Position numbers and translations under genes: made by a program. This document shows positions 7,761 to 15,722 of a DNA stretch of 64,000 nucleotides, piece after piece. Position 1 is the first letter of the stretch. Each line of letters starts with the position of its first letter. The DNA is from Terriglobia bacterium (lineage in GTDB: Bacteria; Acidobacteriota; Terriglobia; Acidiferrales; UBA7541): the NCBI GenBank assembly GCA_020073705.1, contig JAIQES010000020.1, positions 23,049 to 87,048 of the forward strand. The letters run 5' to 3'. Under the pieces are notes generated by a model. The model had not been told where the DNA came from. It did no database searches and saw only the letters and a list, made by a program, of their open reading frames with translations.

Positions 7761-9257
7761 ATGCAATTGGCAACAGCCGACCCAGGTGCGTCCCTGGTCG
7801 GGTACCGTGATCTGCGCGAGTGGCTTGCGGCCGTGGAGGCGATGGGCGAACTCAAGACGGTCCGGGGCGTGCCTTGGGATCGCGAAATGGGCGCTATGGT
7901 GGATATGGCCTATCGGGCCAAGGGCAGCGGCAAGTGTCCCGCCATTTTGTTTGACGATGTGCCGGGGTATCCTGCCGGCTACCGGTGTCTCTACGGCATG
8001 ATGGCTTCGCCTCGCCGCTTTGCTTTTACCGTCGGAGGCATTGACGTAAAGACCGCGCACAACAACATCGAGTACCTAAAGCAATACCGTGCTCGGATGA
8101 AGGACATCCAGTACATCCCGCCGGTCTTTGTGGATCGCAGTCCCATTTTCGAAAACGTGATGGAAGGAGACGATATTGACCTATTCAAGCTGCCCGTGCC
8201 CATCCATCACGAACTGGATGGCGGTCGTTACATCGGCACGGCGTGTGGCGTCATCACGCGTGACCCCGACACTGGCGGGCTGAACTGCGGCACCTACCGA
8301 ATCCAAGTCCACGATGCGAAGACGTGCACCTGCTACATCTCCCCGGGCAAACACGGGCGGCTTCACCGCGACCAATACTTTGAGCGCGGCCAGCATTGCC
8401 CGGCGGTCGCTGTCGTCGGCATAGATCCCATATTGTTCCTTGCGGCGCGCTACCAGGTCCCCCCGGGACTGTCGGAGTTGGATTGGGTCGGCGGCATGCG
8501 CGGAGAGCCGCTCGGGGTGGTGCGCAGCAAGTACACGGATCTGCCGATTCCTGCGAACAGCGAAATCGTGCTCGAGGGCGAGTTCCGCGCCGACGAACGG
8601 CGCCTGGAAGGACCGTTCGGCGAGTGGCCGGGCTACTACGCGGGCGGAAAGATGGAGGAACCTGTCTTCCGCATCAAGCGAGTCCTATTTCGCCATCAGC
8701 CGATCCTGACCTGCGCGGCTTCCATGAAACCTCCGCACGCTCACCTCTACGAGCGCGCGTTTACGCGCTCGGCAGCGTTGTGGGAAGGTCTCGAAAAGGC
8801 TTCCGTTCCCAACCTCGCTGGCGTGTGGGTGCATGAAGCGGGTGCCGGGCGCACGTTCAACGTGGTCAGCATCAAGCAGCGGTACTACGGCCACTCCCGG
8901 CAAGCAGGACTGCTGGCCAGCCAGATGGTCCCGGTCGCCTACGGCAACCGCTGGACAATTGTGGTTGACGACGACATTGATCCATCCCGGCTCGAGGAAG
9001 TGATCTGGGCCATGGGCACGCGTTGCGACCCCAAGCAAGATCTGGAGATCATGAGCAAATGCTGGAGCAGCAAGATTGACCCGATGGTTTTTGACCAGCA
9101 CTACTACAACTCCCGGGTGGTCGTTGACGCGTGCATTCCTTACGAGCATCGCAACGACTTCTCTCGCGTGGCCGAAACCAGTCCGGAGTTGCGAGAAAAG
9201 ATGCTCACGAAATATCGGCGCGATTTCCACGACCTTCTGGGCGAAGAGCTGGTCTGA
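7761..9257 (+). CDS. UbiD-family (prenyl-FMN) decarboxylase 1
   Basis: 498 residues from the ATG at 7761, which follows a near-perfect ribosome binding site AAAGGAGG with 4-bp spacing; an in-frame start at 7713 has none. The protein is colinear with UbiD: N-terminal YRDLREWLAAVEAMGELK, the metal/prFMN block LNCGTYRIQVHD with conserved Arg, CYISPGKHGRLHRDQYF, and the glutamate signature PANSEIVLEGE followed by GPFGEWPGYYAG. The family reversibly (de)carboxylates unsaturated or aromatic acids using prenylated FMN made by UbiX; no ubiX is visible in this window. It is followed 48 bp later by an ACMSD-type amidohydrolase. Its closest relative here is the UbiD gene at 22011. Confidence 0.9.
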   Translation: MQLATADPGASLVGYRDLREWLAAVEAMGELKTVRGVPWDREMGAMVDMAYRAKGSGKCPAILFDDVPGYPAGYRCLYGMMASPRRFAFTVGGIDVKTAHNNIEYLKQYRARMKDIQYIPPVFVDRSPIFENVMEGDDIDLFKLPVPIHHELDGGRYIGTACGVITRDPDTGGLNCGTYRIQVHDAKTCTCYISPGKHGRLHRDQYFERGQHCPAVAVVGIDPILFLAARYQVPPGLSELDWVGGMRGEPLGVVRSKYTDLPIPANSEIVLEGEFRADERRLEGPFGEWPGYYAGGKMEEPVFRIKRVLFRHQPILTCAASMKPPHAHLYERAFTRSAALWEGLEKASVPNLAGVWVHEAGAGRTFNVVSIKQRYYGHSRQAGLLASQMVPVAYGNRWTIVVDDDIDPSRLEEVIWAMGTRCDPKQDLEIMSKCWSSKIDPMVFDQHYYNSRVVVDACIPYEHRNDFSRVAETSPELREKMLTKYRRDFHDLLGEELV

Positions 9258-9305
9258 TCTTCACGGGCACAGCAAGGCAATGCCAACAAAAAGGAGCATC
9301 GAACC

Positions 9306-10283
9306 TTGATCATTGATTTCCAGCACCACTACATTCCGCAAAAACTTGCCGAGCAGCATGGGGCGCGCCGGGGCGAGAAGGTAGTCCTTACCGAAGGCGG
9401 GACTCCCAAATTCACGATGCACGATCGCGTTTTCGATCTCCAGCAGCAACTCCGCGACTTGGAAGTGTCAGGCATGGACCTGGCCGTGCTCTCCTGCCCG
9501 TTGGGCTGGGATGCTTCGCTGGAGGATTGCCAGCGGATCAACGATGAGTACGCTGCGGTGCAGCAGGAACACGGAGATCATTTCGCGGGACTCGCGCACG
9601 TCCCGGTCCACGAAGGGAAGACAGCCCTGCGGGAATTGGACCGCGCCATCACGCAGCTTGGCTTGCGTGGCGTCACAATCATGTCGCAAATTAAGGGAGC
9701 AACACTCGACGCGCCCGCTTTTCGGGAGTTCTTTGCGAAGACGGTCGAACTCGATATTCCCATCTTCGTGCATCCCGCGCTCGTGCCCCACGGCTACGCC
9801 CACGCGATGGATTACGACTTGATTCGGATCATCGGGCGGGAACTCGACCTCTCCCTAGCCGTAACCCGGCTGATCGCGGGTGGCGTCCTGGACGCATTCC
9901 CCGCGCTCAAGCTGGTGATGGCCCACTTCGGAGGAGGCATTGCCGCGATCAAGGAAAGATTAGTCAACAAAGCCTATCGCTTTGGCACGCGGCTATCGCG
10001 GCCGTTCGACGACTACTTCGGCCAACTCTATTTCGACATGGCCGGGTTCGAGGGAGGCCCCGCCGCGCTTCAGTGCGCCCTGACCGGGATTAAGCCGGAG
10101 CGGCTCGTTTTCGCCACCGACTATCCGCAAGATTTCACCGGTGTCGTCACGAATACGGGAAAAGGATCGGCGCAGATTCGCGACTACATCCAGAGCGTTC
10201 GCGATTTGCCGTTGCCGGCAGCCGCGATTGAAGCCATGCTCGGAGGCACGGCGGCGCGGCTGCTGAAGCTCCGCGTTTCGTAG
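9306..10283 (+). CDS. ACMSD-type amidohydrolase (probable decarboxylase or hydrolase)
   Basis: 325 residues, TTG start at 9306 with AAGGAG upstream. The fold is the amidohydrolase-2 (ACMSD/gamma-resorcylate decarboxylase) type: N-terminal IDFQHHYIP, FVHPAL with the mid-barrel metal His, VMAHFGGG, and a C-terminal FATDYPQDF holding the catalytic Asp. The first His of the usual D-x-H-x-H motif is Gln here (D-F-Q-H-H), while the second is kept, so metal binding may resemble family members that use another residue at this position. Non-oxidative decarboxylation of an aromatic acid or ring-opened product is plausible next to a UbiD gene, but hydrolysis is equally possible. Confidence 0.8.
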   Translation: MIIDFQHHYIPQKLAEQHGARRGEKVVLTEGGTPKFTMHDRVFDLQQQLRDLEVSGMDLAVLSCPLGWDASLEDCQRINDEYAAVQQEHGDHFAGLAHVPVHEGKTALRELDRAITQLGLRGVTIMSQIKGATLDAPAFREFFAKTVELDIPIFVHPALVPHGYAHAMDYDLIRIIGRELDLSLAVTRLIAGGVLDAFPALKLVMAHFGGGIAAIKERLVNKAYRFGTRLSRPFDDYFGQLYFDMAGFEGGPAALQCALTGIKPERLVFATDYPQDFTGVVTNTGKGSAQIRDYIQSVRDLPLPAAAIEAMLGGTAARLLKLRVS

Positions 10284-10616
10284 GCGGGGCTCAGCACACG
10301 GCTGAGTAGACTCTTTCTGAGGCTAAGATTACGCGGCAGCAAGAGAGGCTCGTCAGACGGGCAAGAACGCGCTGTCGGAATCCCGCTGATCTCGCTGGGG
10401 GCTGCTCTGGTGGCAAATTTGTTGTCTTGAAGGTAGGAGACGCTTAAGATACGCGAGCCAGAGGTCTAAATCGGGAATTCCGGATAAAACTATAAGCGCT
10501 GAACAGCAGATGCGTTGATTGCTCATGCAAGATTCCGATCGAGTAATTAGTCCTATAATTGGAAGTTATTGGCCGCGACTGACGCAATAATATCCGTATG
10601 GAGATCAGGAGGTCTC
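10284..10616. other. Intergenic region upstream of UbiD 2
   Basis: 333 bp without a gene. It holds a dispersed repeat copy (10457-10483) and a perfect -10 hexamer TATAAT at 10554-10559, 58 bp before the GTG start of the next gene; no convincing -35 box is seen 17 bp upstream, so an activator-dependent promoter is possible. Confidence 0.4.
10457..10483 (+). repeat. Short dispersed repeat, copy 2
   Basis: GCCAGAGGTCTAA followed by ATCGGGAATTCCGG. It closely resembles the reverse complement of 29727-29752 and is related to 40209-40232, 2974-2996 and 14297-14319. Confidence 0.5.
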
Positions 10617-12107
10617 GTGCACGATTTGCGCAATTGGTTGAAACAAGTCGACGAGATGGGAGAGTTGAAGGTCATTTCCCAACCGCTCGACTGGAATGAG
10701 GAAACCTCGGCCCTGGATTATATGGTCAGCCAACGCGAAGGGGCGCCGGCACTGTTATTCGAAAACATCAAAGGCGCTGCTCCGGGCTTTCGCGCCTTGT
10801 ATAACCTGTTTGGGACCAGCAAGGAGCGTATTGCGGCTGCCTCTGGATTTCCTCGGGGCAAGAGCCTTACGGAGTTGATTCAGATAGTGCGCGACGGCTT
10901 TGGCACCAAAATCCCTCCCGTGAAGATTCCAGCCGAGCGAGCTGTGGTGAACGAAAACGTGCTCCTCGAAGATAAGGCCGATATCACCATTTTCCCCGCG
11001 CCCAAGATGTGGCCTCTCGACGGGGGCCGGTACCTTGGAACTTGGGATCTTTTTGTCACCCGCGATTTGGAGGATGGCCATTTCAACGTCGGCACCTACC
11101 GCCAGATGGTCAAGGGCCCCAAGGAATTGTTTGTCTATTGGTCTCCGGGCAAGGATGCCCGGCTGCAAGCAGAGCGTTACTGGCAGCGCGGCCTCTCGTT
11201 CCCGGTAGCCGCCGTCTACGGCCCTGAACCGCTGATGTTTATGGTCAGTACCCAGACTCTGCCGAAGACAGAGTCGGAATATGATTACGCCGGAGGATTG
11301 GCCGGGCAACCTGTGGAAGTTTTCGAAAGTCCTGTTACAGGGCTCTTGCTGCCTGCCAATGCGGAGATCATTATTGAAGGCATGATGCGGCCTGGAAACA
11401 ATGCGATGGAAGGGCCGTTCGGGGAGTTTACGGGATATTATGGCCGGCCCGAAGCCTCTACGCCGATCATTGATGTGAAGTGCGTTCGTTACCGCAACAA
11501 TCCCATCCTCACTTGCGCGCTCATGGCAGACTATCCAGCTTGCGAACAGAGCCTGTTCTTCAGCATCGTTCGTTCCGCCGGGATCTGGGCCGACTTGCAA
11601 AAGCTTGGAATTCCGGGCATTCAGGGAGTGTTCGCCTTTCCGGAAGCCGCAGGTGGGTTTGGCGCCACGGCAGTCTCCATCGAGCAACGCTATGCCGGCC
11701 ACGCTTCCCAAACCGCCGCTCTAACGGCTCAAGTGCCGGCCGGCGCCTATTACGGCAAATACGTTATCGTAGTAGATGAGGACGTGGACCCGACTGACAT
11801 TCATCAAGTTTTATGGGCGATGACCACACGCTCGGACCCCGCCACCGACATCGATATCTTGCGCTCGACCTGGTCCACCTACCTGGATCCTACCAAGAAT
11901 CCTCCCGAGGAGCGCCCCTACGGCTCCAAGGCCTTGATCAATGCTTGTAAAGAGCACAAACATTTGAAGCAGTTTTCGAAGCGTTCCCGTTTACGGCGGG
12001 AAGTTTATGAAAGACTCGTCAAGCGGTGGAGTGAATTTGGTTTTAAGTTTCCGCCTCCCGTGATTCGCCATTTTGAGGAGGATGAGGCTTCCGCTGTCCG
12101 GAAGTAG
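10617..12107 (+). CDS. UbiD-family (prenyl-FMN) decarboxylase 2
   Basis: 496 residues from the GTG at 10617, which follows AGGAGG with 4-bp spacing; an in-frame TTG at 10569 is less likely. UbiD landmarks are intact: VHDLRNWLKQVDEMGELK, FNVGTYRQMVKGP with the conserved Arg, VYWSPGKDARLQAERYW, PANAEIIIEGM and GPFGEFTGYYG. It differs from UbiD 1 and 4 in the substrate-side segments (for example YWSPGKDA instead of YISPGKHG), so it likely handles a different acid or acts at another step. It stands alone after a possible promoter and is followed by converging genes. Confidence 0.9.
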   Translation: MHDLRNWLKQVDEMGELKVISQPLDWNEETSALDYMVSQREGAPALLFENIKGAAPGFRALYNLFGTSKERIAAASGFPRGKSLTELIQIVRDGFGTKIPPVKIPAERAVVNENVLLEDKADITIFPAPKMWPLDGGRYLGTWDLFVTRDLEDGHFNVGTYRQMVKGPKELFVYWSPGKDARLQAERYWQRGLSFPVAAVYGPEPLMFMVSTQTLPKTESEYDYAGGLAGQPVEVFESPVTGLLLPANAEIIIEGMMRPGNNAMEGPFGEFTGYYGRPEASTPIIDVKCVRYRNNPILTCALMADYPACEQSLFFSIVRSAGIWADLQKLGIPGIQGVFAFPEAAGGFGATAVSIEQRYAGHASQTAALTAQVPAGAYYGKYVIVVDEDVDPTDIHQVLWAMTTRSDPATDIDILRSTWSTYLDPTKNPPEERPYGSKALINACKEHKHLKQFSKRSRLRREVYERLVKRWSEFGFKFPPPVIRHFEEDEASAVRK

Positions 12108-12211
12108 AATGAATCCGCGCGGGGAGTGATGTAATCCCGGTTGGTATGGGTTGGTAAGGGTGCTAAGGAGCTACTAAGATTCGTCCTTCCTATCGAACAG
12201 CGAAAACCTTG

Positions 12212-12835
12212 TCATTTCGCCGCAGGTTTTGCTTGATTCCAATAGGGTTGCCAGGTGCCGTCCTTATTCGGCGTTGATTGTGGGGGGTCAGGATAGAATC
12301 CATGACGATTCGGCATCTGGACCTCCGGCAGACTGTTCTTATCCATAACATCGATCTCTTTAATGATGCCGTTCCAGTAAAGCAGAAGGGCGGTCAGAGC
12401 GTAGATATTGTCTGGGGTGAGATTCTTCTCTAGGGGGAATGGCGGCATGGCGCGCTGGATGTAGTCCCAAATCGTCGTCGCATACGGCGAATAGCTCCCT
12501 ACGGTTTGAACAGGGATAGGGGTGTTGAGTGTGCCTATGCCTCCCACCAAACGCGGCCACGGGTATATGCCCTCTCCGTTTTTTCCATGACAAGCAGCAC
12601 ACTTGGCGGCATAGATCGTCTCGCCTTCCTTGGCAGTTCCGCGTCCGGGAGGGAGTTCCTTTCCGTCGGAACCTACAACACCATCCGAGGGGTGCAATTC
12701 TGCTTCCGTCGGCGCCCTCCCCACGTTATAGATAGGGAGCTGCGCCATGGCTGTCCCGCACGCCAACAGAACCATCACCGGCAATAGAAAATTAGATTTT
12801 GCCGCCAGAATAGTACGAGTTCTTTGACGGGCCAT
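12212..12835 (-). CDS. Periplasmic cytochrome c, SoxD-like partner of the adjacent molybdoenzyme
   Basis: 207 residues from the ATG at 12835. A signal peptide (LLPVMVLLACGTAMAQ) precedes a single c-type haem site KCAACHGKNGEG (Cys79, Cys82, His83) and a candidate Met ligand in RAMPPFP. The C-terminal part, ALTALLLYWNGIIKEIDV followed by MPNRHGF, resembles the N-terminal haem domain of SoxD, the electron acceptor of SoxC. The gene overlaps the 3' end of the molybdoenzyme gene by 44 bp, a strong sign that the two work together: the molybdoenzyme reduces this cytochrome. Only one haem is present, whereas SoxD proper often has two. Confidence 0.78.
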   Translation of the reverse strand: MARQRTRTILAAKSNFLLPVMVLLACGTAMAQLPIYNVGRAPTEAELHPSDGVVGSDGKELPPGRGTAKEGETIYAAKCAACHGKNGEGIYPWPRLVGGIGTLNTPIPVQTVGSYSPYATTIWDYIQRAMPPFPLEKNLTPDNIYALTALLLYWNGIIKEIDVMDKNSLPEVQMPNRHGFYPDPPQSTPNKDGTWQPYWNQAKPAAK

Positions 12836-14216
12836 TGGTGTTGTACAGCGTGTTGTACAGCGCATCTTGGACGCTCCCATCTGGCTTCACTCGCCATGGC
12901 AGAATTGGATTATTGAGAAACTCCATAATTGCTGCGGTTTCCCACCAGTGCTCAATTTCCTCGCCGGTATAGTGGGGGGTTACCTGATCGCCCCACAGTT
13001 TGGCTAGCTCCAGCATCGTCGGTTGAATGTCACCGTATTCATTGGTGCAGCGAGACATAATCACAGTCTCTGCTCCGGACCAATTCCAGCCCAGGCGAAA
13101 TCGCGTAAATGCCTTTCGAAACACGGGCTGCTGAAGTTGCGCGTCCTTCCAAGTCCGCCCGCCGTCGGTGCTTACTTCCACTCTGCTGATCGCGCCTCGA
13201 CCGGACCAAGCCAAGCCGGAAATCTCATACAAGCCGCGCTCCGGCAGATGGTGCGCGTCCGATGGGTAGGTGATTAAGGATTTCGGTCCGACTTGAGATT
13301 CGTACCAGCTCGCCTTGCCGTTCGGTTTCAAATTGGTGTAGGAGCTGGTTTCCCGCCCGAGATAGTAAGGTTTGTCCACCAACTTAATGCGCTTCACGTA
13401 CTTCACGTTGTTGACCCCTTGCCAACCGGGAACGACCAGCCTTAATGGATAACCCTGTTCGCGCCGCAGCGCCTCGCCATTTTGACCGTACGCCACGATC
13501 ACGTCGTCCATGGCCTTGGCGAGCGGAAAGCTCTTCGCATGCCGACAAAGGTCCGCCCCTTCCGCAACCAGCCAGCTCGCCTGCTTTTGCACACCGGCTC
13601 CCTTGAGCAGCAGGGAGAGGGGAACTCCCGTCCATTCACTGGTAGAGACTCTTCCATGCATTGCTTGGATTACAGTCAAGTCGGCCCTCCCTAACTTCTG
13701 GTCGTGCAACATGGACTTATAATGCATCAGGCCGCTGTTTCCAGTGCACTCCAAGAAGTGAATTCGGGATACAGAAGGGAGGCGCTTCAATTCCTCCATG
13801 GTGAAGACCAGGGGACGGTCCACCATGCCGTAAATCATGAGAGTGTGCTGCCGGGGATCAATGTTCGTGATATGCATATCGTGCTGAACCAAGTAATGAT
13901 AAGAGGATGGTGTGATGACTCCGATCGAATCCTGAAGCGGGGTCAGGTTTCGTAGTCCCGTGGCGCCATTCCATCCTACACTTGGTATGCGTACAGTGGT
14001 CTCGTAGCGAGAACGCCCGCCGTATAACAAATCCTGAATGTTGGGTTCGTCGGGGGTAACGCCCAGCTTGGTAACGCCCATGCTGGTGTTGGGTTCACCG
14101 GGGGTAACGCTCGCGAGCGCGTTGCCATTCGCGAACGGTATCGCTCCCACGGCCAAGCCGGCCATAGCTGCAGTTCCCTTCAAAAATCCTCTACGATCAG
14201 ACATCTTGGAATTCAT
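12792..14216 (-). CDS. Tat-exported sulfite oxidase-family molybdoenzyme, SoxC-like
   Basis: 474 residues. The ATG at 14216 follows AGGAGG. The N-terminus MSDRRGFLKGTAAMAGLA is a twin-arginine signal. The molybdenum-ligating cysteine is Cys157 in HFLECTGNSG, a SoxC/sulfite dehydrogenase hallmark. A C-terminal Mo-cofactor dimerisation domain follows (VEVSTDGGRTWKDAQL). Such enzymes oxidise sulfite or sulfane sulfur in the periplasm and pass electrons to cytochrome c, which is the overlapping downstream gene. No soxXYZAB genes are visible, so full thiosulfate oxidation is not supported; sulfite released from a sulfonated substrate is one possible role given the catabolic neighbours (inference). 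Confidence 0.83.
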   Translation of the reverse strand: MNSKMSDRRGFLKGTAAMAGLAVGAIPFANGNALASVTPGEPNTSMGVTKLGVTPDEPNIQDLLYGGRSRYETTVRIPSVGWNGATGLRNLTPLQDSIGVITPSSYHYLVQHDMHITNIDPRQHTLMIYGMVDRPLVFTMEELKRLPSVSRIHFLECTGNSGLMHYKSMLHDQKLGRADLTVIQAMHGRVSTSEWTGVPLSLLLKGAGVQKQASWLVAEGADLCRHAKSFPLAKAMDDVIVAYGQNGEALRREQGYPLRLVVPGWQGVNNVKYVKRIKLVDKPYYLGRETSSYTNLKPNGKASWYESQVGPKSLITYPSDAHHLPERGLYEISGLAWSGRGAISRVEVSTDGGRTWKDAQLQQPVFRKAFTRFRLGWNWSGAETVIMSRCTNEYGDIQPTMLELAKLWGDQVTPHYTGEEIEHWWETAAIMEFLNNPILPWRVKPDGSVQDALYNTLYNTNGPSKNSYYSGGKI

Positions 14217-14296
14217 AGTGGGAACCTCCTAAGCGAATACTTTTTGCGAAGCTAGCGCTAAAATCGATTCATGTCAACAAGTGGGTTGTAAAGTGG

Positions 14297-14319
14297 GCCG
14301 GAATTTCCGATTTCAACTT
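14297..14319 (-). repeat. Short dispersed repeat, copy 3
   Basis: Inverted copy of 2974-2996 (22 of 23 identical) lying between the SoxC-like gene and CoA-transferase 1. Confidence 0.5.
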
Positions 14320-14405
14320 TATCTCTCCGTGAGACATACGGCAGCCGCCCCCTCTCCTGCCAAGATCAGCACGAGCGAGCACACAGTTCTTGTGAGAATT
14401 GCGGA

Positions 14406-15647
14406 TCAGACAGCCCCAGCGGCCCGTAGCTGCTGCATTTCCGACGCGCTCAAGCCCAATTCCTTCGAATACACTTCTTCATTATGCTGGCCGACCGACG
14501 GTGCGGGCCGCGCGACGCGCAGCCGCTCATTGTTGATGAGTGCGAAGCCTCCCGGATATTTCATCCGCACACCGGATGAGGGGTCCTCCATTTCCGTCCA
14601 GAAGTTCCTGGCGGCAAGGTGCGGATCGCCATAAATGTCCTTGATAGTATGCACCGGATACCCGAGGATTTCCCGCTTCACGGCGCCCTCGTAGAACTCC
14701 TGCTTGGTTAGCGCGGAAAGAAAGCGCCCGATGGGGGCTTCGAACGCGTCCACTTCGTCCTGTGTAACCGCGGTGGCATCGAAGTTGTCCCAATTCACCT
14801 GCTTGAGCCATTCCGGGGCGGAATTTGTTTCGTCCATCCAGGCTACGAGTTGCCGGTTGGCGTGACGGCCGGCGGCTCCGCCGTACAGGCAAAAGTTGAT
14901 CCACCCGTCCTGGCAGGGCCAAAACATTCGCATCTTGGCGCCTGTGACGCTCCGGCCAGTTAAAAAAATTCCCGCGCGCTCGGGGTTGGTGCGATTTAGA
15001 TCCCAAAAGGCAGGGGCGTGAGCGAGAGCCGCCATCACAGCCGCCTGTGCGGAAACGTCCACATGCTGACCTGTGTTCATCAGGCTGCGATAGGCAAGCG
15101 CTGTAAGCGCACCCATCGCCGCTTCGGCTCCCACCCACATCGGCGCCTGGGGAACGGTTACGCGCATTGGTTCGCCGTCCTTTTCTCCTGCAAGCGACAT
15201 CGCGCCGCCCAGAGCCATGATCTCCAGATCCGAACCCGAGAAATTCTGATAGGGTCCATCTTGCCCGTAGGGTGTAATGGAAACCCAGATGAGTCTCGGG
15301 TTCCGATGTTTTAGCTGGGCATAACCGAGACCTCGTTCGTTCAGCGACCCTGGCGGAAAAGATTCCAGCAGGAAGTCTGCACCTTTCACAAGGCGGACCA
15401 GCAGGTTCTGACCCGCGGGGTTTTCAAGGTCCAGCGTAATGCCCCGCTTGTTCGCATTGAAGGCCAGCCAGTGCAGACTTTGGGGCTCCCCGCGCGCAGG
15501 CCGCAGGAGTGGGGGAGTGCTGCGCGAAGGATCTCCTGTGGGAGGCTCTACCTTAATGACGTCGGCTCCCAAATCGCCGAGGATCTTGCCGCATGAGAAA
15601 CCGAGAGGCCCGGTCAAATCCAGGACGCGATAAGGTGTCAGCAGCAA
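14406..15647 (-). CDS. CaiB/BaiF (class III) CoA-transferase 1
   Basis: 413 residues, TTG start with AGGTGAG just upstream. Family features: N-terminal YRVLDLTGPLGFSCGKILGDLGADVIKVE, the FNANKRGITLDL strand, LLESFPPGSL, and the catalytic Asp in GSDLEIMALGGAM. The C-terminal tail has GGFALINNERL and PSVGQHNEEV. Class III enzymes move CoA between carboxylates. It is the last gene of a run of four on the minus strand (CoA-transferase 2, MFS, UbiD 3, CoA-transferase 1); two CaiB proteins plus a UbiD and a carrier is the layout known for phthalate activation and phthaloyl-CoA decarboxylation, where the two form a heteromer. Substrate remains inferred. Confidence 0.87.
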   Translation of the reverse strand: MLLTPYRVLDLTGPLGFSCGKILGDLGADVIKVEPPTGDPSRSTPPLLRPARGEPQSLHWLAFNANKRGITLDLENPAGQNLLVRLVKGADFLLESFPPGSLNERGLGYAQLKHRNPRLIWVSITPYGQDGPYQNFSGSDLEIMALGGAMSLAGEKDGEPMRVTVPQAPMWVGAEAAMGALTALAYRSLMNTGQHVDVSAQAAVMAALAHAPAFWDLNRTNPERAGIFLTGRSVTGAKMRMFWPCQDGWINFCLYGGAAGRHANRQLVAWMDETNSAPEWLKQVNWDNFDATAVTQDEVDAFEAPIGRFLSALTKQEFYEGAVKREILGYPVHTIKDIYGDPHLAARNFWTEMEDPSSGVRMKYPGGFALINNERLRVARPAPSVGQHNEEVYSKELGLSASEMQQLRAAGAV

Positions 15648-15722
15648 TGCTCACCTGGCAATGGAACACACTTCCTGGCGATGGAAACCAACGCAGGCCC
15701 CTTCCAAAGCCAACGATTGAAT

